Part shown: positions 25,278 to 37,850 of the stretch, piece by piece
How positions within the stretch are numbered: the first letter of the stretch is position 1
Layout: each line of letters begins with the position of its first letter
Assembly (NCBI GenBank): GCA_026724425.1
Contig: JAIUCV010000398.1
Span: forward strand, 558,001 to 622,000
From: Erythrophleum ivorense
Lineage: Eukaryota; Streptophyta; Magnoliopsida; Fabales; Fabaceae
Reading direction: 5' to 3'
DNA: 64,000 bases
Translations under genes and position numbers: made by a program
Notes under the pieces: generated by a model
What the model was told of the DNA's origin: nothing
The model's database searches: none
What the model saw: the letters and a program-made list of their open reading frames with translations, nothing else

Positions 25278-28071
25278 ACTCCCCCTCTCCACCATCCCAA
25301 CATGCTAGGTGGACCAAGTGAGGCAAGAGATGGAAGCCACCAAGCTTGAAGCTAGGGAGTTTAGTGAAGAAATGTAAAAGAGCCTTTTTGTATTTATTTT
25401 ATAGTCAATTCAAGAGATGTAATCTAATGATATGATGTATATGATGTAGCACCTATGAATACTTGTAAATGAATGTATTCAATCTATGTATATATGAGAA
25501 TTGAATTCATGGTGTATGAGGTAGCAAGTTTAGCAATGAATGGTAACATCTTAGCCTTATGAACATGATGTATATGTTGGTGTGGGAGAGTGAGTCTTGC
25601 AAATCTGGATTATTAGACACTTGAATCATGTTTGATATCCTGTATTGATGCTATCCCACGTGCTCATAGAGCCCTAGAAGTAGGAGAAGCAAAGTTGGAC
25701 CCCATTAGCCCCCTTTTTACACAAGAAAGTGGTCCCTTTGTCCATGATGTCAAAATCTGACCAAATGACCTCTTCTTGTCTTGAAATTTGGCATGTGACT
25801 AGATCTTGTCTAGAGCTTTTTGGTAAGCTAAAGATTAGGTCATTTGGAGGTCTATAGCATTTTTTATGATTTTTCAAAGTTGGTATCAGAAATTCGGATT
25901 TTCAGAAACACTGTTCATTTGGTCACTTATGGAATTGTGTCATCCGAGGGGCAAACATAGTCCAATGGCTACGAAATTTTATAGGAAGAAACTAGATAGT
26001 CACAGTGACGTGTAAGAATTGGAAGCACCTCATTTGGAGGTCTAGAGAGGAAGATATGCAATTTCGAAGTTCCTGCCCAGCATCAGTCACCTTGCCAGAC
26101 CCGAGGTACTGTTCCATCGGTTTCCGGGAGTTTGGCTTGATGAACTGATCTGGAGATATTTTTTCTCTCTAGCTAATATCTACATCTTTCCATAGTGATA
26201 TTTTTTACAAGCATTGGATTTTTTTGGAATTAGTTAGACATTTCTGAAGTCCATATCAGTAAACTGTGACAGTATCAGGAACCCTCCGACCTGCAGATGG
26301 TTTCGCGTGTCAAACGCATTATATGTGAGATCTTAAGACTTTCACATATTTTTAGTATGAAGTAGACATTCTAATATTTCTAGAATGACCGAGATTATAT
26401 GTTTTCGATTTTTCTGTATTTAGTTATGAATTTCCAAACTCTGGCCAGAAATGAGGCCAAGTATGGCCGAAATTGAGCATGCATGATTCATACCACTTTT
26501 CGGTTTCTATGGGTTAACATGAGGTTGAAATGAGTTGTAATGATGCAATGAAATATGAGGATGCATAGAATGAGCTCACTCGGTCCACGTGACACTAAAG
26601 TGACTTTTGACCATGCCACATTGTAACACCCCATAATTAATTAAGGTGCTAATCATGGATTAGAATTAATTAAGAGTAATTAATAAGGGCTCATTGGGCA
26701 AGTTAAGTGAATGGAGGCTTTAGAGAGAAATTATTAATATGGGTTTGAGATTTAATTGGGATAAAAATTCTATCTAGGCCTAAATTAATAGATCATGAGA
26801 AGAGGTTAATAGAGGCCCAATGGATTATGTGCAGACCTAAAATTCTTAAGCTTCTCAAACTTGGCCCAAACTCAATTAAACTTCAGCAACCCAAATGCAT
26901 AAAACTGGCCCAACAAAATTCTGCAGCCCAACACTCCAAAAAACTGGCCCAATAAGCTAAAATCTGAAGCCCAAGTGGAGATGGATCTTGGAGCAACCCA
27001 TGACCCATACTTGACCCATACTTGACCCAACTTAAACAATACCCCACCCACTTACTCACTTGCTGAAACATAAGATTCAAGAGGCAAAATCGGAGGTGGA
27101 GAAGGAGGCTAGGGTTTGGGACCAAAATTCTGCATTTTCTCATACTTAGAGCAAGATTCAGCCAAGGTAATAGTTATACAACTTGATCCCCTCATCTTTC
27201 TCCTTAATTTGGTCCGATTAGTTTTTCATTTAGAGCATTTTCATCTTACCCAAAATCCGAAATGTAAGTGTTTGGGGGTTTTCTTGATGAAATTCGTAGG
27301 TTGGGATTAGGATTGACTTTGGGTGAGTTTAAATCCTCCATTTTGATGCTTTAATGGTTAATTTGAGACCCCCATAGCTAATTTATAAAATGGGTATTAA
27401 TTATGTATGAATTTGCTTAGGATTTTGGGTGGAATATTGAGTTTTCTGGTGGAGGAAACTTAAATCCGAAATTGGGACTTGTTGTGGCTGGGTAAATGAT
27501 TCTTGGGTAGTCATTGGTATTTTAAATTCCTTGGGTACTGATTATGATTATTAATGATGAATTAGAGTAGTAATTATGTGATGTTATGGTTATAGGAGGA
27601 ATTCTGCACCATTGGTGATTGTTACAAGTGTCTACAAGTGAGGTAACTGGGTTTACATTAATTCCGTGCATATATCTGTATTAATTTTATATTTTTCTAT
27701 ACATGAATGATTTGAAATGTTGAATGAATTGGTTGGCTATCTGTTGAATTGTGATTGGACCTTATGAGTCCATGGTGGAGCTGTGGTGCGGCTGCCACCC
27801 GTGCATGTGCTATGATCGAGCACTGGGTTATGATCAAACCCCAGATGCACTGAGCCCCGGTTGTGCTCAATGAGGAGTAGGTGCCGTGGACGGGCCTCTC
27901 CGGTGTTAATGGCCTTTAACATGCGATAAAGTGATTGCTAGTATGGGATAGTAATCATGATAGCCTAATTATTTCATTTACTGATGTGAATGGCCTACTG
28001 CTGGTGTTTATGTGAAATTATGCATGTATGTGAATTAATATGGAGTATATGATGGAATTGCCTTGGTTACT

Positions 28072-28085
28072 GAGATTTATATCTC
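28072..28085 (+). other. Conserved hairpin, A(+) copy
   Basis: GAGAT-TTAT-ATCTC followed by ACCCCG; preceded by GGTTACT. Perfect five-pair stem. Confidence 0.7.
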
Positions 28086-28724
28086 ACCCCGTTTTATGGG
28101 ATTAACATTTCAGGTGAAAGTTCCTTGGGTAAGGATAAGGGTAAGCAAGTAGATGAACATCCATGAGCTGAGGCCGGGTGTGGGGAGCTACACTTGGTCT
28201 GAGTAGGATAGGATAGATGCAATTTTTTGTAATTAATTTACCTAGCATCATCATGTAATCATATTGCCAAGTGTAGGCGCTCATATTTTGTTTGATTAGA
28301 ATGTAATCGCTAAGAATTCAAGTTTCGTTATAGTTGAATATTATTGTATGAACTATTAGCAATATATATATATGTGGTTTTACTGGAATTATGATGTGGA
28401 TTACCATATGAGGCTTGTAGTCATATGATGCCTTAGAGGTAAGCTATTGTTGAATGGAATCTTTATTAAATTTGCATGGGATGTAAATTGCTGATAATGT
28501 ATGTGATCTTGGTGCCACTTATTTATGAATTTGTTGGTATGAGTTGGTGGAACAAGTAGGAAGTGACATTTGAGTTTCACAATGGTAATGGATGAATTGA
28601 TGGGTAAATAGGGTAGATAAACACCATTAGGATCACTTAAAACAAAGGTAGGTGGACCTAGAGTGTTGCTAAGGTGAGAATTGGAGTGTAGAGGGCGAAA
28701 TTCGGGTAAAATGGTCACAGAAGG

Positions 28725-29015
28725 GAATCCCGCCGCGGCCAAAGTAGGGACAGAGCCAAAAGTCGCCGCGGCGCAACGAACCTCGCCGTGGCGCGAAGCG
28801 AAAAATTCACCCAAGGGGGGTAACAGAACCAAAACCCGCCGCGGCTCAGTGTTTCCCGCTGCGGCGCGAGTTGAAAAATTAAAATTGGTGTTGGACAGAA
28901 GCAAAACTCGCCGCGGCGCGAATATATTGCGCCGAGGCGAGAATTCTGGGAGTCGAGTAGAAGTTCCAGGAAGCATTTCCGCCGCAACGCCATATAGGTT
29001 GGCCGCGGCGAAGTA
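28725..29015. repeat. GC-rich palindromic decamer array in A(+) LTR
   Basis: About ten motifs: CCCGCCGCGGCCAAAG, GTCGCCGCGGCGCAA, CTCGCCGTGGCGCG, CCCGCCGCGGCTCAG, CTCGCCGCGGCGCG and others, 20-45 bp apart. The most CpG-rich stretch of the window together with 2828-3165. Confidence 0.82.
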
Positions 29016-29436
29016 TATGTGAAAATTGGGGAATGATTTAAGAGTACAAGCCGGGAGGTTATTGAGTGTTGAAATTAATGGATGATTAAATCATGAGCCT
29101 CTTATGGTAGTAAGATTTCTTTTATGCACATTTTATTTTGCTAAGGTGGCATGGTGATGACCCTAACATCAAGGTTCAAATTCCCTCACATTTTCGTAAT
29201 ACGGTAAAATATAATGACCTCAAACCTTGATCATTAACTAATAATCTTGTATTCAACCATAATTACAATGATTAGAAGGTAGGGTTGTCACACACATCGT
29301 TAAGGAAAATGCATAAATCAAATAAGGAAGATCTCACTTATTTCTTCCAAGGTGTATATGAACATGTAATGCATGATGATAGAGAGCTAAAGATGATGGT
29401 GTTACAAGCTATGTGAGTGGGAGAGTGGGAAGCCAT

Positions 29437-29447
29437 CTATTTATAGG
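29437..29447 (-). promoter_or_regulatory. TATA box in 3' LTR of complete element
   Basis: In sense CCTATAAATAG, a textbook plant TATA box, about 580 bp (excised) from the LTR 5' end. The 5' LTR has the matching box at 44318-44329. It is the likely start of element transcription, leaving an R/U5 part of about 3 kb. Confidence 0.6.
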
Positions 29448-30023
29448 TAGGAGGAAGAAATACTTTTAAAAAATTTTCATTTTGCCCTTCGATTTTAACA
29501 TTTTCATTTTTAATTCATTTTAGCTCCTTTTTTAGAACCATCTTTTTCGTTATGAATTTTAGGTTTCCAATTTAGTAAAATACCTTTGAAATCACTCAAA
29601 TCGAAGCTAAAACCTTCTTGAACTAATCCATTAAATTTGGGTGTATTGACGTTGGAAAACGTCCACCGGAGGGGCTTTAGCTATCCCGGGGCTTCCTATG
29701 GTTTTCAATGCCCCTAAGAACCTTGGAGAACTCAAAACTTTCATTTAAAATGTAGGTTCCAAAATTTGCTCAAAATGACGAAAATACCCTTACATTTTGT
29801 CAGCTTTTCGTCACAATTTGTTTCTTCATTCTAGCTCCGTTTTTCTTTCCATTTGAGCTTGGGATTCTCATTTTTAGGGGCCTAGAGTGCTTCTCAATTT
29901 TTTTGAGACCTTAGTCATTTCGGGGGACTTGCTTTTGTATTCAGTAAATTTCAATCTTTTATGGAGAAATCATATATTACATTTCTCATGTTTTCTCTCG
30001 TTTTCAGAGAACCGGATATTATA

Positions 30024-30036
30024 TTTCTCCCCCTTT
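30024..30036 (-). promoter_or_regulatory. Polypurine tract
   Basis: In sense AAAGGGGGAGAAA, directly abutting the 3' LTR. It is the expected plus-strand DNA primer site and fixes the element's orientation. Confidence 0.88.
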
Positions 30037-33000
30037 AAATAACCTCAAAATTGGAGGTACTCTTTCCTTTTACTCTTACATACTAGCTAACTGATCCTTT
30101 CTTTCCCTTCTTTCTGGTTCTATACGCTTCTCTCAGCAATTTCATTTGTTTGAGTTTTCTCTAAACCAGGGAATTTTCATTACTAGCTCTTAATAAGGCT
30201 CTATCATTATAGAGTACTAGCTAGTTTTTCTCATAAGGGAAAGAAATTTATGACTCTGGAGGCCTATCTTGGGAGAGCTTACTAATCACATTGGGTTAGT
30301 TTTAACCCGTTCGTGGGGGTTAACATTCTTTCAGTAGACTCATTTGCACATTTCGGGAGGTAACTTATTTAGTATCAAATTTTTCGTATCCTCTTCTAAT
30401 GGCTTCTAATCATCAGAGCCATTGGAGGTTTCTGTCTGTCTATTTACTTATTTACATGTACCGTTCACTATTCATCTATGCGTTCTTTTTTACTAGCTCA
30501 TCCTATGATTACAATACACACTCCTTTCTATCATAAGCCTCACATCTCAATTACTCATTGGGATTTCAACTCCTTTGAGGAGTATCTACTTTTAATGATC
30601 CCAGTTTCTCTTTTTACTATTACATCTATTTCTGTAGGCCAGGACTTTTCTCACTTTTTTGCTCACTTATAGTGGCATTTTATAGCCCCTCATCTCAACA
30701 CTGATAAACCTAATATATGTTCCTCATACTAGCATCAAAGAGCAACTACCACTGACTATTGTTAAGCTCTGGTGGGATGCTAGCTATACTCACGTTTCGA
30801 TCACTAGAGATATATTGTACCACTTACCTCATTAGAATTGTACCTGACCCCTTTCTGAATACATAGGCTAGCATATGGGGATCTCTCTATCCTTCGGTCA
30901 GGGCTAATATCTGCAAGGTAGTGGTTCATCTGACTCTAGCTTTGGAAAGCTAATTTATCCTATGCTCATCTCTCAAGAGATCTAGTCAGTAGTTTAACTA
31001 TCTAAGTAAAACCTTTATATCTCTGTGGCAATAGTCTACCAGACTCAGGAGATATCTAGTCTCTGAGATGAAAGCTAATTGAAACTGTACTAGTCTCTAA
31101 GACTAACTACTCTATAAAAACTATCTTTGGCTGTCATTTCACTAGAGAACTATCATACTGTATAGGGCTCTCTGTAACTCTGTGGTATCTACTGTGACCC
31201 CTGAGTTTACTACAACCTCTCAGAGGCCTGCTAGAGTCTACTATAACAGTAAAATATATGCTCACTAAGTCTAATAACTATCGCTCATAATACTAAGGCT
31301 AAACTTAGAGGTACATCATGCTCTTCGTGCGAAGTGAGTTCTGTGTTATCTGATTCTCTAGGATCCCATCATACTAATACTTAGAAGAATCTTAATTTTT
31401 GTTCATCGCTCCTCATGGGATCCTCAGATTCCCACTCCAACCTCTTTTTATTTAGGCTTCCCTTTCTTACTCTATTGACTTACTTGCTTTATGTGTACTC
31501 GTTCTAACCTTTCTCTCATATCCTGCAGTTTCTAACTATGCCCACATTCTGCTTTTGAGTGCCTTGGCACTAGGGCATCTCACACACTAAGTGTAGCTAA
31601 CATTTCTGATAAGAGAGAGGCTATACACTAGTCCTTGTTCATGTCGTTTAAATGTACTATAAGGGACTCAAGTTATGCATACTTAACTCGTGCTAGCTGA
31701 ACATGAATATTCTTTACTATTAGCACGTTCTTTTCTATGTTACTATTCTTTACTGGGGATTCCTCTCTGTATGCTTTTCTTACTATTTCAGTATTCCTGG
31801 AATCCCTTTACCTCTCTTTCCTGACTCATTTCATTCTTTAATTAACTAGGATACCTTTCGATTATCGGGACACTTTAGTAACTAATGTCATCGCTTGCTA
31901 CGCACTCAAGTCACATTACTACTACGTTGATCAAACCCAATATCATGTAACCATTATTACAAGTAGCTATAACATCAACTACTAATACCCGGGCGCCTTA
32001 TGACCGAGCTTAAAGCCACTATCGCCTATATATTACAAGTTTCCCAACAATCTAAAGTATTCCTCTTGTACTTCTCTTTATCTGCCTTATTCTCGTAGGA
32101 TACTCAGGAAAATAGGATTCTTCTTCTGCTTCATCCTGAGATCACTTTTTATTACTCAACAAATTTTACTTTGAGCACTATCATGCTAGAGGGCATCTTT
32201 GCCAAGGACAAGAGTGTTTTCTTAAGTACTCAAGCACATAATTCGATATTTGTTCTTAATCTATTATGTCCTCGACTTGAATACTGTCATATTTTCTCTT
32301 TCTTTTTACCTTTCTTATCCTTTTACTTCAATAAAAGGATGCTCTTCTACTGGCTGTCTCTGTTGCCAGTTTGGGTTTCTTTACGCTCAAGAGCACTTAC
32401 ATTTTTCCTAGGTTCCTCTACTTGTTCACTTTCTGTAACATCAAGGGGGTCTAATTTCTTATACTTTTGGTCTGCGTCTAACTAGACTGTCCCTCAATAA
32501 GCAGAATTATATTTCATATAATCTCGAGAATCTCATTCTATGGTACTCTCGACTTACACTCTTTCTCTACATAAGGCAAGACTCGCCTTTTCAAGTGGTC
32601 TCTAGCTTCCTTGAGCTTCGTTGAGGGTACTAAGGCACTAGTCATTTATCTTATCTCATTTCTATGTTCAGATCAGAGCTAGGCTTTCTCTTTGTTTAGC
32701 CTCTTTAGCCTTATCCCTAGGAGCATAGTGTACTAATTTTTAAGGTTCTACTAACCCAATCCATGACATGTACTTTCATTTCTGGATTCTACCTCACTGA
32801 AGATTTATACTCTACTGGGTGCTTTAATCACTCACGTGCCTTAACCCCATGTTATTCTCATATTAAGGAGCTCGTCTGACTAGCTATTGGACCCTTAACT
32901 GTTTACCTTTTTGTGTGCAGTTTACTCATTTAATCACTATTAAAGCGAGGGTATTTCTTCTATAACTAACTTTTTAGTTCTTCCTCGCTTCCCTTATCAC

Positions 33001-33714
33001 TATGCTTTACAATTTAAGGGGGTTTATCTGGAGGAATTTACTAACCACCATTGAGTGGCCTCCTCAATTCTAGATGCCTCATCTTTTCCTTCCTCAATCC
33101 AAGGAGAACTTTCACTAAACTTCTTATTAAAATAATTTCTCTTTTCTTTTTATCTCACCTGGACAATGCTACTGGTCACTTCCAGTAGGCTTTAGCTCAT
33201 ATTTAGTCTGAGCTGCCCATCTCATCAGACCTGTAGCTTGCAAATACTTAGTACTTTCCAAGCTATCCTCATTCTCTTTTAGGCTTCTATTACTGAGCTA
33301 CTCATACTCATCTCTATGTGTTACCTATGAGGGAAACTTTTCCAGGCCACTCACTATATGCCTCACTACTAGTAGCCATATCTTACATAAATTTTAAGGC
33401 TACATTAACATTAACATTTCATCGTTCAGTGTCTTACAGGGTAGCACTCTAGGTTAGAGTCAACACCTTAAAGGTGGATCTTAACAACCTTATCATCCTT
33501 GTGTCTAACTTTCTCTAATGCTGAACTCTTTTTCAGTCTCAACTACTAGGTCCACTGATTTCTTACCAATTTTCTGTGACTGTTCTCTACTCTTTTTCTC
33601 TACTAATACTAGGGGTTCTCGCTCTCTATAGGTAGACTGATCTCTTATTAGTTCATTCCTTAAGTTGGCCTGAATATGACTAACAAGGCATTCATATTGC
33701 CATTCACCGTGTCT

Positions 33715-33870
33715 AACACATCATTCGTCGTAGCTAATTAGCCTCAAGCTCACCCTAGTCTCTTGTCTAAGTATTGGCTACGGCAAAGAATCCTCTGGAT
33801 TTTCTCGCTTCTTCATAGATTAATTGGTCGCGGCTAAGCAATTAATTAGCTACGGCTAACGGCCTTTAAT
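33715..33870. repeat. GC-rich motif cluster in internal region
   Basis: Motifs CGTCGTAGCTAATTAG, TTGGCTACGGCAAAG, TTGGTCGCGGCTAAG and TTAGCTACGGCTAACGG. The same words (TTGGTCGCGGCTAAG, TTGGCTACGGCGAA) occur in the A LTR array near 38930-38965, although element and LTR are otherwise unrelated. Confidence 0.6.
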
Positions 33871-34599
33871 TAGCTTACTTTTTCATGAATTGGAAACTTT
33901 ATCTTTAGCTACAAAACCTAAGCCTCATTGCCTTTATATCCAGCTTATCATCAAGCTAGAGGGTTTCCCCCTTTTGGTTCGTTCATACATAACTAGCTAT
34001 CATCTCCAGGCTATCGGGCTCTAAGGGGGGTCACTTGTAACTTAAACTTCTAGCCTGAAGGAATTAACCTTTTAGGTTCTAGAATTCATCTAGACATTTT
34101 GGGTGTTGTGGCTAGAGGGTTATTCTTTTTCTCACCTCCCCCCTAAACTAGTCCTGTATAGCCACAGTCTTATCTCATACCATGTTGTATCACTACTTGT
34201 CTCTACATTATGCGAGACATCTTGGAATGGTCTGATTATAACCACTAGGAGAATTAGGCCTCACATACTCTCTCTAGCAAGCCTTTTCATGACAACAAGA
34301 TCATTTCTCATCGTTCATACCTAGGGCTTGCCACTGATCCCAGTGATCTATCATATCTCATAGAGCTCCAAGCATTGGATCACTTACCTCTACTTAAGCT
34401 ATTCTAGAGGCCAACCTTCCCCGATGTTCACTATCGACTCCAAGACCATTCTATAGTCACTTATCATGTACATAGTCAAGAACTACTTCCACACACCCAA
34501 GATGTCTCACACAAGGATTTTCATAACTATACAAGCCCTTTACATAGCCAAATTGCTACATCCTCAAGCCAAATCAAATCTGAGAGAGCCTGGATCTTT

Positions 34600-34611
34600 G
34601 CTCTTATACCA
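34600..34611 (-). promoter_or_regulatory. Primer-binding site for initiator tRNA-Met
   Basis: In sense TGGTATAAGAGC, 11 of 12 matches to the standard plant PBS TGGTATCAGAGC, 5 bp from the inner end of the 5' LTR. The single mismatch could be post-insertion decay. Confidence 0.88.
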
Positions 34612-37496
34612 ATAAATGTAATACCGTAACTTTCTAGCCTTTCTCATACAATTTCTATACCTCATGCCATGCACTTCTCAAGAATTACAAGAAAATGGCA
34701 TATAAATAATGAATTTCTTTGTGTTGCGCTATGCATAAATTTTTCTTTTAGAGTTCTGTGGGCCATATGGACTAATGTATCACATTCTCATATTTAATTA
34801 CATAGATACAACTCAAATCCATCATTAAAAGTGGCCTACAACTCATGCAAGGCAAGGGAATACATACAATTTATACATATAGCCTCGGCTAGAATTTCCT
34901 CTTTTTTATCACAAACTTTGGAAAATCATAACTAATTTTAGAAAAATCAAAATCATGCATTCTTTGCCATTATGGAAAGCTACACATGTTTACTTTATGA
35001 TAAAAATATGTCCAAGCCATGAAACACCACACAGAAGATGTTTGACATTCAAAAAGCAACCAAGTTCAAAGTTGCCTAGGCTACTATCACGGCTTACTGT
35101 CATAAACTTTAGAAATTCATAACTAATTCTACAAAACTCCAAATCATTCAAACTCATAAATCTAAGAATTTACAGATGTTAAATTTAAGGAAAAAATATA
35201 TCCAGATCACACTAGGATGATTAAGGAACTGAATTATAATGGAACAGTGTTGGAGGTCCAGTGGCATTGTTGGTACTAATATGTAACTTTAAAAATTCAT
35301 AACTCTCTACTCAAACCTCCACATAAGGTGATCTTAGTGGTCATATAAAGCTTATAATATCTAGTTTATACCTGTAAAATTTCACAAGCATTGGACACCA
35401 TTTTTCCATCAGATGACACATAATACAAAACTAACCATATGAACAGTACATGCCTCATAACAGCAAAAAAATCTAAACTTTGAACATTCATGATTAATTC
35501 TGCAGAGCTCTAATTTTTTTGTACTTTAGCTTTCCAAAAAACTCTTAATGAGCCTTACATGTCTGCAAAACTTCATGGGCAATTTCTATAACATCCAGTT
35601 TTCTAAAAACGAAAAAAAACTTGAGAAATATAACGTATGGTTTCTCCATCAATGAATGAAATTCATCGGATACAAAAGGAAGTCCCCCGAAATAATGTAG
35701 TTAAGGTTTAAGAAAATTTTGGAAACATTCTAGACTCTTAAAAATGAGAATCCCAGGTTCAGACGGAAAGAAAAATGAAGCTAGAAATTATGACAAAAAC
35801 TGACAAAACGTAATGGCATTTTCGTAAATAAGTGTAAGTTTTAGAAAAACATATAGGAGGGATTTTTAAATGAAAGTTTTGAGTTACCCAGGGTTCTCAG
35901 AGGCCCTGAAAACCATGGGAAGCCCCAGGATAGTTAAATCCCCTCCGGTGGATATTTTTCAACGTTGGTTGACCCAAACTTTGACCAGTTTGTTTAATGA
36001 GGTTTTAGCTCCAAATTGAGTGATTCTAAAGAAATTTTATTAAATTGGGAATCTAAATTTTATAATGGAAAAGACGTTTCTAAAAAAGGAGCTAAAACGA
36101 AGCCAAAACAAAATTGCCATTACCGAAGGACAAAATTAAAATTTTTGAAAAAAATGTGTTTTTAAAAGCTCCCACACACTTCTCTTTTCTTCTCCCATCT
36201 TCTTAAGCACAAAATTTCTGCCCAAAATACAGAATATGATCTAATCTCTTAGGTTCACAAGAAGGGGAAGAAAAGGAGGAGAAAGATCAAGAAAAAGGTA
36301 TAGATTCTTGGTAGTTTTCTATGCTTTCTTCTATCCAAACCTCCTCTCCTCTATTCTCCTTTGTTTCCTTTGATTAAAATGAAGTTTTCAAATTTGTTTT
36401 AAGGGAGATATTAAGGGCAAATTTCGGATTTGAAGAGATGAGCTTGGAAAAAGAAAGATTCAAGTGAGAAAAAGCAAGAAAACTAGGTAATTTCTCTTCT
36501 TATGGTTGCTACCTTTGGTTCCTCTCCTCCTCCATTTCGCCTAACATGAGAAACCCTAGGAGGACTTGATTTTTAGGCAGAACCAAGGATGAATTTAAGG
36601 AAAAAGAGTGTGGAGATTAAGAATGTGCAAAGGGAATTAACAAAAACCCATTAGATTTCAAGATGCAATTTCTAATATTTCAATTGCACGTTGTAAAATC
36701 TGATTTTGTATGATGATTTCTAGGCCTAAATAAGAGTTTAAATGAGCTCTCAAGATCCCTAAGAGGCTCCCCACATGCATCCTCCCTTGAGAAAATAAAG
36801 TAAACTCCAAGAAACCACATTTCCTCTATAGCCTCGGCCTAAAGGGGTTTGTGTAATTAGGGAGAGTTTTTAATTTTTTTAAGCCCATTTTTGAGTCATA
36901 TATGATGAATGAAAATGAAGGGAAGCCTTGGAAAAAATTTAGAACCTATAGAAAGTGAGTTAATATTTTATGTTCCGTATTATGACCTAAAGGAGTAACA
37001 TGTAGCTAGGCTCTTGGTTTTGATTATGTGATGACTCCAAGAGGTTTAAAAGGAGTTAAGAATCATATTTAAAAGGAAGGAATGGAGCTTAGAATTTATT
37101 TGAGATGTGTTGTTTCATTAGGTGCAATTATGGAACCATAATGAAGTTATAGACCAAGCTAGTGTCTAAGTGAGTGCATGGCCTTAGAATTGAGTCCATG
37201 AACTTAATTGGCTTCCATAAATTGTGTCTAGGCCAAGAGAAATCTTCTCCACACTTTTGTGTGTGCATGGCCGAAGCAAGGAAGGGAGATTCAAGGGAGA
37301 AAAATGTGTAATTGCTTCTAAGGTAGATCTCTCCACCTTCTCTCATGCATGGATATGTGCTTAGCTTGTCTTAGAATGTGTGTACGTGTATTTTTAAGTC
37401 ATGAAAAGTATGATAGCATGATTTCATATGCCATAGTTTTATGATGACATATTATGTTTTATATGATGTTTATGATGTGTGCTTGGATTTGCTTGA

Positions 37497-37690
37497 GTGT
37501 GGTAAGGCCAAGAACCTTTAGCTATGGTGAGGATGAGTCAAGAACCCTTAAGATTGGTTGAGACAAAGTAAAGAATCTCCCAAAAGTGAGATGAACTCCT
37601 AAGAGCATGGTTGAGTCTAAGCATCTCTTAAAGAATGGGTGAAGCAAGTCCAACATCTACAAGAAATTGGGTGAGGCCAATCCATTTGTT
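37497..37690 (+). repeat. Short tandem array in inner B LTR
   Basis: Units GTGGTAAGGCCAAGAACC, ATGGTGAGGATGAGTCAAG, TTGGTTGAGACAAAGTAAAG and so on, aligned one to one with those at 8033-8225. Confidence 0.6.
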
Positions 37691-37833
37691 TGGCAAGCTT
37701 TTGTATGTTATGTATGACTTTCTCAAGTGATTAAAATGTCTCTTGAATGTTTGCACATGTTAATATGACCATACATGCATTTATGAGACTTATTTGCATC
37801 CATTATGTATGATTGAATAGTAGATGAGTTATT

Positions 37834-37850
37834 GGGATTCTTTGAATCTC
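37834..37850 (+). other. Conserved hairpin, inner B copy
   Basis: GGGATTC-TTT-GAATCTC: six Watson-Crick pairs and one G.U at the second position in sense RNA. Confidence 0.7.

Larger units (their letters stand above)
26622..29292 (+). mobile_element. Solo LTR, family A, intact reference copy
   Basis: Starts TGTAACACCCC at 26622 and ends GGGTTGTCACA at 29292. CACAT at 26617-26621 and 29293-29297 is a perfect target-site duplication, and the flanks rejoin into the C LTR. Length 2671 bp with no insertions, so it serves as the A reference. Sense order: AAGGTAATAG site (about 27164), hairpin (28072-28085), GC-rich palindrome array (28725-29015), 3' end. High CpG retention in the array indicates a recent insertion. 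A 191-codon minus-strand frame (28401-28976) overlaps the array and is discussed as a finding; I do not call it a gene. Confidence 0.93.
23852..29406 (+). mobile_element. Solo LTR, family C, plus copy, containing A(+)
   Basis: Begins TGTAACAACTAGG at 23852 and ends GATGGTGTTACA at 29406, with AGCTA at 23847-23851 and 29407-29411, a perfect target-site duplication. A(+) 26622-29292 is inserted near its 3' end; without it 2879 bp remain, like the minus copy (2714 bp). In sense order: purine-rich start, CGCTATAGCG array (23945-24190), AAGGTAGCTCTC (about 24735), tandem array (24890-25075), hairpin (25261-25277). Together with 20562-23275 it makes a long inverted repeat around a 576-bp spacer. 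Confidence 0.92.
18076..30023 (-). mobile_element. 3' LTR of the complete element (left copy), with nested C and A LTRs
   Basis: Plus-strand left end TGTAATACTGTAAC; inner end GAACCGGATATTATA at 30023. Nested insertions are C(-) at 20562-23275 and C(+) at 23852-29406, the latter holding A(+) at 26622-29292. Reading across each insertion matches the intact stretch of the right LTR (43700-44340): GCATATGGGGAG resumes at 23276-23280, and ATATGAAGCTA resumes at 29407. A TATA box lies at 29437-29447. Excised length about 3.67 kb. Confidence 0.88.
30024..34616 (-). mobile_element. Non-coding internal region of the complete element
   Basis: These 4593 bp lie between the two LTRs. No open frame of 60 codons or more exists on the sense strand, and I recognise no retroelement protein motif. 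Plus-strand frames up to 104 codons (32171-32485) are rich in leucine, phenylalanine and serine because the antisense strand is pyrimidine-rich, and look like chance. Base composition is less AT-rich than the LTRs. A small group of GC-rich motifs related to the A-family decamers occurs at 33715-33870. The terminal parts hold the primer-binding site and the polypurine tract. Possible roles are packaging and dimerisation signals. Confidence 0.8.

Noticed and set aside
28681..29022. 113-codon plus-strand frame with basic, alanine-rich content
   Set aside because: Same cause: low stop frequency in the GC-rich array of the A LTR. The translation is a repeat of the decamer motif.
32171..32485. 104-codon plus-strand frame in the internal region
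   Set aside because: Antisense to the element, low-complexity leucine/phenylalanine/serine composition, no motif. Expected from the pyrimidine-rich strand.
34600..34611. Chance match to a primer-binding site
   Set aside because: It lies 5 bp from the LTR end, in the right orientation, opposite a polypurine tract and within a matched duplication. Chance is unlikely.
30024..34616. Degraded gag-pol in the internal region
   Set aside because: I looked for zinc-knuckle, protease, reverse-transcriptase and integrase signatures on the sense strand and saw none, and there is no sense frame of 60 codons. A profile search could still find very old traces.
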